DNA of 64,000 bases from Spinacia oleracea. Lineage: Eukaryota; Streptophyta; Magnoliopsida; Caryophyllales; Amaranthaceae. Under the pieces are notes generated by a model, which saw only the letters and a list, made by a program, of their open reading frames with translations, ran no database searches and was not told where the DNA came from. Positions within the stretch are counted from its first letter, which is position 1, and the number at the start of each line of letters is the position of its first letter. Shown here one piece after another: positions 55,157 through 64,000 of this stretch. Both the position numbers and the translations under genes were made by a program. Location of the stretch: the NCBI RefSeq assembly GCF_020520425.1, contig NC_079490.1:53484517-53548516 (forward strand), read 5' to 3'.

Positions 55157-56210
55157 TGTAGGGGAATACAGTTAAACATAATAACATGTGCGGAAACAAT
55201 CCCCAAAGCCAGGAAACATGTATAAAGCACGGATTAAGCAAACTTACATTCGAAGCGTATTTTCCCTAGTAGTCTGTCAATAAACACGAACTTAGAACTC
55301 CACTTGTCGTTCCTCTACTTGGTTCACCGACACGTTCAGATCTGTCTTGATAACCGTAGCTTAGACAATCAACCAAGAGTTTTTGCTTTTGGGAAGAACG
55401 GTTTTCACAAAGAGAGAAAACTGATGAACGTAATTTCTGAATTAGGTTTAGGGTTTGGAAAACTTGTGTTTACTGAATTGTGTGGAAAAATACAATAGCC
55501 TAATTGTATTAAATGATGTAACCGGCCAAGGCCAAGAGGCCTTGACCGGCCACACCAAAACACACGGACACCCACAGCCCAATGCCCAGCCACGCTGCAG
55601 GCCGAAATCCACAGCGCGCAACCGAGCAGTTGGGCCATGGGCCTGCTCGCTCGTCGCTGCTATGCTGCTTGTGCTGCTATTGCGTGCTCGCGCCCACACG
55701 CGGGCTGGCTGCTCGCCTTTGCTCGCGAGCTTGCTGGCTCGTTGGGCCTTGCACTCTTGCGTGCTTGGCTCGACGGGCCGGCAACTCCGATGCCCTTCTT
55801 ATTCCCGACTAATACCCTTCGGATATTATTTATCGTTTCATATATGACGAATCACCGTCGTACGCTACGATTTATTCGTTTCGCCCAGCTTACGAACATT
55901 CGCGATGCGATATACGATTCTGATGCAAGGTCTTATCGTATAATACGTTTTCCAAAAGTAATTCCCGTAAAGCTATTAAATGAATTTCCGATTCATTTAA
56001 TCTGGTGATCTGTTACGTGCCATTGGTGTGACCTTGTAGGTTCAGTCAAGAGTAAGTTGTGAGCTTAATATTCATTAGAACTCACTGATCGGAAGCATTG
56101 CTCCAGCTAGCTGTTCCGATCACTTGATCTCACTGAATTAATTGTTCGCAATTAATCTGAACCTTGGTATTAGACTAAATGCACCTTGGGTGAAGGACAT
56201 ATTTCCTTCA
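55157..56210 (-). mobile_element. solo LTR inserted in the older copia element
   Basis: 1054 bp with TG...CA ends (TGTAGGGGAATACAG to ATATTTCCTTCA on the plus strand), flanked by the 5-bp duplication CAGAA (55152-55156 and 56211-56215). Joining the flanks restores the 3' noncoding region seen in the complete element near 43425-43450, which confirms a clean insertion. No internal region remains, as expected after LTR-LTR recombination. Confidence 0.92.
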
Positions 56211-56215
56211 CAGAA

Positions 56216-59207
56216 GTATTTCTCGAATTACTGAGTTCAATTGTTAAAATTTTACAGCAGGTTAAGCCTTAGCCATTCTGAGCACGGCCACGTATTTTCA
56301 CAATATTTAACTCTCCAAGAGGCCTTGTTACAAAATAATACCATATCCTTTCAAAGATAGGAGTACAATCCAATCTTGTTATCTATGAAAGACTTACTTT
56401 AATTCATAGTAATGCTGAATATTGCTTTTATAGTCTCCTTTTACGGCGCGACGTTTAGCAAGCATCAAAGCGAACTAATCTTCAAACAAGTAATCATAAC
56501 TACTAATGTTTTGAGGAGTGGTTCTAATCACCATTAATGAGAATGACTTATGACATAACTTTAATCTTTTAAAGTGTTCTCATGGTCAATCTGATACGAA
56601 ATCCAATACGTGTCTATGCAAAAGATTTATGACATCCAAGTCCAATCAAGTGCAAGAAACTGAACCATAGATCTACTTGCAATCTAATCTTCATTAGGAA
56701 TAGTTCGTCTAACCTTTCAATGAATTGGATTAAGGTTCCTTTGTGACTTCATATTCAAGTTCACTTATGGGTGTTTCTTTATCAAAGTATCCAATCTTGA
56801 TATCCCATTTGAATGTTTTGAATCACTTGGACTTTATCATTTAATACTTAACCACAATTAAATTAATATGAAAATAGAATTTCACAAATATAAAATGGTT
56901 AAACCAATTTTTTTAAACATAGATCCAACAAAGTTCTAAAAAAAATTAAGAAAATCAAAGCCATTCTCCAATATGCTTGCTTCCCATGTTTGTTACATGT
57001 GTTTTGTGCTTCAGTTGTGGCAACGTTGTCGTTAGTTCCAACCTTGCAAATCTCGAATTCTTTTCGTTCAACGATTCCTAGAAGTACATGAAATCGTCGC
57101 AATACATGTTGACCTTCTGGTAGCTCCTAGGATACTTTTCCTGGGCAACAGCTCCACTATATTCTCGCAATATAAAGCCACTGGTCCCTTTATGGAGGGG
57201 ACAACCTCAAGTTCTTCTATGAACTTTTGAATCTAAGAAGCTTCTTTTGCTTCTTTTAAGCATCAATGTATTCGGCTTCATTTGTAGAATGCGCAATAGT
57301 TCTTTGCTTAGCACATTTCCATCTTACTGCTCCGCCATTGAGGCAGTACACAAAACCAGACTATGATCGGAAATCATCTCTGTAGGTTTGAAATCTTGCG
57401 TTCGTATAGCCTTTAACAATCAACTAATCAGTTCCACCATAGACCAGGAGTCTAATGAGCCTCTCCCGGGTTTGAGCATAAACTTATCATGTACTTTAGG
57501 ATATTCTTGGCAGGAGTCCAATGAGCCTCTCCAGGGTCTGACTGGTACCTGCTCGTTGCACTGAGTGTGAACAAAAATCCGACCTTGTACAAATCATAAC
57601 ATACATGATGGATCCAATAGCCGAAGCATATGGAGTCGTACTAATCTTACTTATATATATTCCATGTGACATGGGTAGATGACCTCTCTTGGGTTATATT
57701 ATATTGAATCGAGCTAGCACTTTATCAATGTAAGTACTTTGGCTTAGTTCAATCATCCTCTTAGATCTGTCCCTATAAATCTTGATGCCCAAGATGTATT
57801 GTGCCTCTCCTCAGTCCTACATTGAGAAACACTTTCCAAGCCATGTTTTTACAGACCCCCAGCATAGGAATGTCATTTCCAATAAGTCGTATATCATAAA
57901 AATACAAGACTAGGAATTCCATTTTATTCTCACTGACTTTCTTGAACACACAAGATTCGTCTAGATTCTTGATGAAGCCAAATGCACTGACTACTTCATC
58001 ATATGATGTGTTCTAACTCCTCGATGCTTCCTTCAATCCATAAATGGATTTTTAGCTTGCATACCTTTCCTGCATTGTTTTGATTAAAAAAACCCTCCGC
58101 CTGTGTCATGAACACAATTTCTTCAAGAATACCATTTAAGATGGCAGTTTTGACATCCATTTGCCATATTTCATAGTCATGAAATGCAACAATCTATCTT
58201 GCCTGTAACCTTTTGCTATCAATCTATCTCTTTATATATATACATTACCATCTTTATCTTTCTTCAATTTGAAGACCCATTTTCTTCCGATATGTGTAAA
58301 CCCATCCGGCAAATCAACTATATCCCAGCCTTGATTTTCAGACATGGAGTCTATTTCAAATTTTATTGCCTCTAACAATTTTGCGGAGCTTGGTATCGAC
58401 ATATCTTGCTTGTACGACATAGATTCATCACTATCCAATATGAGAACTTTTATGTTTTCAGTCAAGAGGACACCAGTCCATCTATCCGGCTGAACCTTAG
58501 TTCTATGTGATATATGAGGGGCTACAACGTCTTGAGGAACTACTCCCACTGGATCTTCTAAAGGCCTTGTAGGTTCTTCATCTTGAACCACTTACAAATA
58601 TTTCTCGATTCTCCCACTTGTCAATTCGGTAATGTGTACACTGTGACGAGCAACGAATACTTTATTTTCTGACCTGTTGTAGAAGTAATACCCCTTAGTT
58701 TCTTTTGGATACCCAAGGAAGAAACTTTTGTCAGATTTTGGTGCTAGCTTGTTCTAAATTAATCATTTGACATATGCTTCGCAACCCTAAATCTTGAGAA
58801 AAAACAACTTTGGCAGTTTTCCGGTCCATAATTCACATGGAGTCTTTTCAATAGCTTTTCACGAAGCACAATTCAGTGTGAGTGCTGCTGTTTGCAACGT
58901 ATGTCCCTAAAATTGTAAAGGAAGTTCGCCTTGACCCATAATTTACATGACTATATAAAGTGAGGTCATGTTTTTCCGTTCCGACACACTATTCCATTGA
59001 GGTGTCCCCGGAGCAGTCAATTCAGAAAGAATGCCACATTCTTTAAGATGGTCATCAAACGCGTGGCTAAGAAATTCACCTCCTCAATCTAATCTTAGAG
59101 ATTTGATTTTCATGCCATGTTGATTCTCTACTTCATTATGAAATTCATGGAATTTCTCAAACAATCCAGACTTGTGTTTCATTAAGTAAATATAGCCATA
59201 TCATGAA
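56216..59207 (-). pseudogene. decayed copia Gag-Pol (RNase H to integrase)
   Basis: Minus-strand fragments match the intact polyprotein in order. RNase H end lies near 57100-56960 ('FHVLLGIVERKEFEI'), reverse transcriptase near 58590-58230 ('EIDSMSENQGWDIVDLPDGF' and 'KWVFKLKKDKDG'), and the integrase C-terminal region and 'PGTPQWNSVSER'-like segment at about 59010-58600. Frameshifts and stops are frequent. 57450-57530 contains a short local duplication of a 'GAGTC.AATGAGCCTCTCC' block. 56216-56890 is the noncoding 3' region. Confidence 0.75.
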
Positions 59208-60124
59208 CATTTGTTTAGGCCAGTAGGGGAATATGATTTCATGTTTAAATGGCTCATTTAAAAATTCAAGGATTAAAATTTTGATTGGATTCGTTAATTA
59301 ATAGATCACCTAAACCAATTTTGATTAAAATCTGAAATTAAATTATTGGGAACGATTTAAATGTTTGGATTGATTTATCTAAAGTAATAAAAATTTGTTG
59401 ATTATTATCGTTCTTTAAATTTGAATAAAACTTAGCCTAGATTTATTAATATCATATATTGGATTGTTTTAAATTTTAATAAATTAACCAACTTTAATTA
59501 TTTTTCGTAATTAAAAGCGATAGGATTTGGTGAAATTATTAAAAATAGAATCGTCCAAATTGTCGCCTCCGAAAACGAAATTGGATTTTGCTTGGAATGG
59601 ACTAGACACCACAAGCATTGTGCGAGGGCTGTTGTCCGAAGCATATGTTGTGCGCGGCATGGCCTTGTTCCATGGTCGTGTGCATGCTGTGTTGGGAAAC
59701 GAGCAGCAGGGGTAGCAAGCTAGCGTTAAACGTGCATGGCCTTGGCCTGCTGCCTGCTCTGTGTTTTGGGTGCGGGGTTGTGCGATGCCCTTTGGGCGAG
59801 CTCGTGTGCACAAGCCAGGGTCGGCACAACGACGCGGCAATCCTTGTGGCAAGCCAGCGCGCGCAGGGCAAGGATGCAGCAAGGGCAGTGACGAGGAGTA
59901 GATGGTGCACGGGTGGGCGATGTGTGCATGTTTGCTGATGTGTGAGGTGTGCGATTGGCGGCCTGCGCCTTATGCAGCAGGGATGTTGCACAGCGCGACG
60001 ATGGGCTTGGCGCAAGCCAATCCCACGTTGCATCATTTTGTGCATTTTTGCTTCGATTTTAATTCGAGGCCTGATTTTTTGGATTATTTTTGCATGTAGG
60101 GGCTAATATTGGACTTGTTTAATA

Positions 60125-60410
60125 CTCCCTCCGTCCCAGATTAGTTGTTACACTTTCCTTTTTCGTCCGTCCCAGATTAGTTGTTACACTTCTAAATAAG
60201 GAATGACCCCACAATTATTATATTGTCTCTCTCTTCCCACTAAATATTTTTTTGTCCCCACCCCCTCTCACATTCAATTAAAAAAATACCCCACTAACTC
60301 CTATCACATCCACTTTTTCAATAAAATAACAATTGATAACCAAACAGCCACTTATCACCTAAAAACTTTGTGCAAAGATAAGTGTAACGACTGTTATGGG
60401 ACGGAGGGAG
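60125..60410. mobile_element. Stowaway-like MITE
   Basis: 286 bp with inverted ends CTCCCTCCGTCCCA and TGGGACGGAGGGAG, flanked by TA on both sides (60123-60124 and 60411-60412). This terminus and TA duplication are typical of Stowaway (Tc1/mariner) MITEs. The first 70 bp contain a direct repeat of CGTCCCAGATTAGTTGTTAC. No coding capacity. Confidence 0.9.
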
Positions 60411-61559
60411 TATTTTACTTTATTTAACTTGGGTTGGGGCGTGAGTTTAAATTTTAAAAATTAAAAGTTCATTTTTTCTTTATTTAAGTGGGAGCTTTTA
60501 ATGAAATTAATGAAATTAATTATTTTAATTAATTTTCATAGGATAATTACTTTTAATTAAATAAATATTTGATTAGAATATAATTAAGGATTAATAATTT
60601 TGAATTAATTAATCTTTTAGAGCGCGTGCACATGAACGTGATTTTAATTAATCATGTAATTATGTGTTGCTTACTTGGGCCATTCGTGTTAGAGTATGAA
60701 TGGGTGAATGCATATTATTTTATTATGTGTTACAGGTTATGAAGGTGCCTAGTATGACCCAACTAGGATAGTTAAATACGGTCTGCATACCATGAAGTTT
60801 TGTTGTAATAATTAGATTAATTACTAATTCAAGTACTTATAGGTATCATTTTAAAAGTTCAAAGTTAGCATTTTGAAGGGTTTTGAAGGCGGTGCCAAGC
60901 TAAAATGGTGGAGTTTGAAGATTGGATGCTACAAGACCAAGTAATGGGCCATACTAGTTCACCAAATTTACTTATGCTTTTATTTATTGATATATGTATA
61001 TTATGCATGAGTATGTTGTTTGTATGTTTTGATTAAGGATTATCACTAAATAATCAAACCAACATAGAAACAACTAGGTCCAAATAATTTTGAGCTTAAA
61101 ATTGCATTCCAAATCAAGCAATTACAAAAATCTTTGAACCTAAGATAGTAGGGTTCCACCAAAGCGAGGTGCTTTTCTAGTATTCCTATATTGTAAGGTT
61201 TCCCAAAGGAACACGTTGATTGTGGTATAACTCAATAAATATTGGTATATGTTGTGGCAATGGAATAAATTATGGTATTAACTTGGTAAACCAAGAGTAA
61301 TTTGGAATTACAAGCAATAGGTTTTTCTTACCGAAAATCTTTAAAGAATTAAGTCAAGCCAAAGCATGCTTAAGACTTAGAGACTTTTAGGGTAGGACCA
61401 TGTTTTGTTTGCATAAATGAAATGTTTAATAGCTTTAATGAATGTATGTTTTTATTTTATTTAAACGTTATTAAACTTTTGTGAATGGTTATTTATCACA
61501 AATTCTTTTCAATTGTAGAATGTCTAAAATAACAATCAAAGCATTAGAATTCTAGACGT

Positions 61560-62160
61560 CAAGTTAAACTTGTCAAATTTTCTTGATTAGCAGAGGAGGC
61601 ATTGGCAAGTCCTTAGATGCAATAACATTGAATATGTTGTTGATCATCCCATCCCCATATATTACTCAAAGTATATGACCCCTGAAGCACTATATGTGGG
61701 CGAACTACATGATGCTTGTGATGGATCTTATCCTTCGCTCTATACCAAAATATTGGAGTGCTAGGTTTGTTTCTTATAAACCATGGAACTTCTAAAGTAT
61801 TTTAGGTATATATGTTGTGGAAGATTCCAGCATAATGGTTAACACGTTAACAAGAATTTTTTAGAATTGGTACATTCATTCAGGGATCTAAAGCTTGATG
61901 CTCCACTGGGTTGTTGCTTTGAGGTCATAAGGAAAAAATCAAGGGAAAGAGTAATTGATGTTGACTTGACTGTTGGGATGCCAATTAAGGTTCATAGGAA
62001 GAAAATGGTTGGACTATTCAATCGCCTTGAGCTACTTGGTCATCCATTCCCAAATTCCACATCTGCGGGCATACTATTGAATTCTTTTCATATTGGGCAC
62101 AAGAAATTCAAACTACTCTACTTCTCTAAGAAAAGAGAGAACACAGTTAGTGGATAATCA
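61560..62160 (+). pseudogene. decayed copia gag
   Basis: The frame at 61867-62157 reads 'GMPIKVHRKKMVGLFNRLEL' and then 'GHKKFKLLYFSKKRENTVSG'. These align with 'GEPVSPHVLKMIGLIENMSR' and 'GYDQFKLNYSMNGLDKTLTE' of the intact Gag. Upstream, 61590-61780 carries an out-of-frame N-terminal part. No zinc knuckle or pol follows before 62331. Confidence 0.65.
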
Positions 62161-62331
62161 ATATGCTTCATCAATTCGAATTGGACTTTGTTAATGATAT
62201 GAAAAAATCACTAAAAGTAAAGAGTAAGAAAATCAAGAAAAAGGTTCAGCGGATGATCCAAAGCAAGCATGCATCTTCATCCACTCCATGAGGAAAAGTG
62301 GTGCCTTCCAAGAGATAAATGAAGAGGGATC

Positions 62332-62393
62332 TGTAGGGATTTACAGTTAAACGAATAACATGGTAGCGGAACAATCCCAAAGCCAGGAAACAT
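62332..62393 (-). repeat. fragment of the shorter copia LTR
   Basis: TGTAGGGATTTACAGTTAAAC through GCCAGGAAACAT matches the first 60 bases of the LTR at 55157. Homology stops abruptly at 62393, where CACTAGT begins. Confidence 0.7.
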
Positions 62394-64000
62394 CACTAGT
62401 ACATAATTGAGCTTATGTAAAACGTGTTGGTAACACTTTTTCAAATGCAAAATTACTAGATTATTAAGTAACACTTTGGTAACATTTTTATTTTAAATGT
62501 AACGCTCAAGGTAACACTTTTAAAATAGGTAACATTTTATGGTAAAACTTTTAAAATATGTAACATATTATGGTAACACTATTCAAATAGGTAACATTTT
62601 ATGGTAACACTTTTAAAATAGGTAACATTTTATGGTAACACTAAGAAGTGTTACCTTATTTTTAAAGAAGAAAATTAAATATTTATAATAAAAATAAGGG
62701 CTAATCCCAAAAATTAACTATTTTCTGACAAAAGGAAAAAAAGAATGTGGGTTTACTTTTTCTGAAATTTATGAAACAGCAAAAAATCGACCGTAGGTTT
62801 AGTTTTGAGAAAATCGATCTCTAAACTTTCCTCTTCCTGATCCCGCAACAATGCTTAATTTATCAGACAATTTGTCTCAACCGCGGTATTGATTCAAGTT
62901 CAAGTTCAAGTCTCAACTGCGGTTTTGAGTCAGAAAATTCGCACTTTCAATTTCAAGTTTCAGTGAATTTGCGCTCGGTCTTAATTCGAGTTCCGAATTT
63001 ACACTTTCAATTTCAGGTTTTATTGAATTGGCGCTTCCAATCTCGTGGTCTTAATCGTTGTCTCAATCGTGCTCTTGGTCGAACTTTATCAAATTCCCCC
63101 TTTTAGTTTCAGGTATGTTCTTATTTGTGTGCTGTGAACTGATATTGTATTCGAGCATTCAGACTTTATCAAATTCCCCCTTCATATATTAAATAATTCG
63201 AGAGGCTTGACTTCTTGTATTTTCAGTTTATTAATCCAATCTTCATTAGTCTCTTTATTTATGTTCTCTTAACTATGCCAATTCATAGCATTATGGTAGG
63301 TATTCTTAATTTTTTTTTGTTATTTAATCGATGATTTCAAGATGTATATGAATTGGTACAATATAGATTAGTTTTTAATTTTTTTTGATTGGTTTGAGAA
63401 TGTTTATTGATTTTTTGTTTGATGTAGTGGTAATGTTTTTGATATTTTGATTCGGTATTTTGATTATGTATGTTTTGGTTTGGTTTGATTGTTGATTGTG
63501 AGTATGTGTGTTTTGGTTTGATCTAGTTGTTGATCGTGCTATTGGGTTTCGTCAGAAAAAACAAGCTGGTTGTCTTCTTTGGTATTGTGTTTCATCAATT
63601 TGCTCGCTTCCTATTTCATGTAATTTCTGATTTGTTGTGGGTGTTTTTATTTTTTTGTTGTTTAATTATTGATTTTCAAGTTTTATATGATTTGGTGTTT
63701 TAATATCTATGAATTTTCAAGATTTATGGATTCTTGTGTTTATTTTTTTTGATTGAATTTTATATGTTTATCGATTTTGTGTCTAATGTTGTGTTATCGG
63801 CTTTTAATTTATTGATTCTGTATTTCAAGTTTGTTGATTTTGTGTTTGATGTCGTATTATTGGCTTTGAATTTGATAATCTTAATTTTTTAGTCATGAAC
63901 TTAAATGGTATTCCCTCCTGCGCTGGCTCACTGATGGACCTGGACTGAATTTGGACAAGAACAAAATTATCATAGTTTTATGTGAGCTTAGTGAACATTG
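62394..64000 (+). mobile_element. possible 5' end of a third CACTA element, runs out of window
   Basis: CACTAGTACATAATTG begins exactly where the LTR homology ends. Within 40 bp an array of GGTAACAC units begins, ending with an inverted AGTGTTACC, as in CACTA subterminal regions. The rest (62700-64000) is T-rich without a convincing ORF and could be leader and intron of a transposase gene further right. The other terminus and target duplication are outside the window. Confidence 0.4.
62430..62657. repeat. GGTAACACTTTTAAAATA tandem repeat
   Basis: About six units of roughly 31 bp (GGTAACACTTTTAAAATA then GGTAACATTTTAT), with variation, ending in the inverted copy AAGTGTTACC at 62646-62655. 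Confidence 0.85.

Larger units (their letters stand above)
54070..59207 (-). mobile_element. older copia relative, 3' LTR plus partial internal region
   Basis: Minus strand: decayed pol (about 59207-56900), a 3' noncoding region interrupted by a solo LTR, the polypurine tract (55051-55063) and 3' LTR (55050-54070). It is homologous to the complete element in pol and in the 3' region but has a different, shorter LTR. The 5' part is missing: homology stops inside integrase at about 59207, where an oppositely oriented copia fragment begins. Confidence 0.8.
59208..62331 (+). mobile_element. copia leader-plus-gag remnant, plus strand
   Basis: From about 60720 to 61400 the plus strand matches the reverse complement of the complete element's leader (for example GTTATGAAGGTGCCTAGTATG and GGTCTGCATACCAT against 48500-49100). 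Gag-like sequence follows to about 62160. No LTR or PBS is present at its left end, where it meets the oppositely oriented fragment at 59207. 59590-60010 is GC-rich and parallels the GC-rich part of the complete element's leader; open frames there are artefacts. Confidence 0.65.

Noticed and set aside
59511..60045. Minus-strand Pro/Ala/His-rich frames
   Set aside because: GC-rich part of a copia leader remnant; artefact of composition.

Overview
The window looks like nuclear DNA of a higher plant, probably a eudicot with a repeat-rich genome. It is AT-rich, its genes are split by GT-AG introns, and it carries plant transposon families: Ty1/copia, a tRNA-Asp-primed LTR element, CACTA/En-Spm, MITEs and a tRNA-type SINE. 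Nothing points to bacteria, organelles or viruses. A Caryophyllales source (spinach/beet relatives) is a guess only.

Layout. 1-3305: 3' part of a decayed copia element with its 3' LTR. 3306-7457: AT-rich repeats, including a 640-bp tandem duplication and short tRNA-like modules. 7458-9591: a complete non-autonomous CACTA element (CACTACAAGAAAA ends, TAG target duplication). 9592-11656: low-complexity, duplicated intergenic DNA. 11657-13098: a two-exon gene encoding two tandem SUMO-like domains, with the frame broken at two homopolymers. 14488-17039 (minus): a four-exon FAR1/MULE-transposase-like gene with one homopolymer frameshift and no visible N-terminal exon; a palindromic minisatellite and a 160-bp tandem array lie upstream. 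18286-22684 (minus): a CACTA element with an intact 1091-residue TNP2-type transposase ORF, a tandem-repeat leader, a 200-bp palindrome and one terminus.

20860-33622 is the most striking structure: a direct tandem duplication of about 6.4 kb. It runs from inside the transposase ORF, across the CACTA end, a SINE, an AT microsatellite, a MITE, a two-exon gene for a small secreted eight-cysteine peptide (ESF1/MEG-like) and an LTR element, into that element's LTR. The breakpoints share CTTTC. The copies are almost identical, so the peptide gene is now a recent tandem pair differing by one residue.

33196-35376 is the complete 2.2-kb LTR of the tRNA-Asp-primed element. 35377-41540 is decayed DNA with short motifs reminiscent of Tat/Ogre LTRs. 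About 41540-53865 (plus) is a decayed 'putative gypsy type transposon' (Transposase_28-like) gene, split by a young, structurally complete copia element at 41926-52380 (minus; ATATA target duplication, two near-identical LTRs, PBS, PPT and an uninterrupted Gag-Pol ORF). 54070-59207 is an older copia relative (minus) whose 3' leader was hit by a solo LTR (CAGAA target duplication). 59208-62331 is an oppositely oriented copia leader-plus-gag remnant with a Stowaway MITE inside. 62332-64000 holds an LTR fragment cut by what may be the start of a third CACTA element running out of the window.

Most of the sequence is nested transposons. The host-like genes are the SUMO-like gene, the FAR1-like gene and the duplicated peptide gene. 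Several gene breaks fall in homopolymers, so base-level assembly error should be excluded before calling them pseudogenes.
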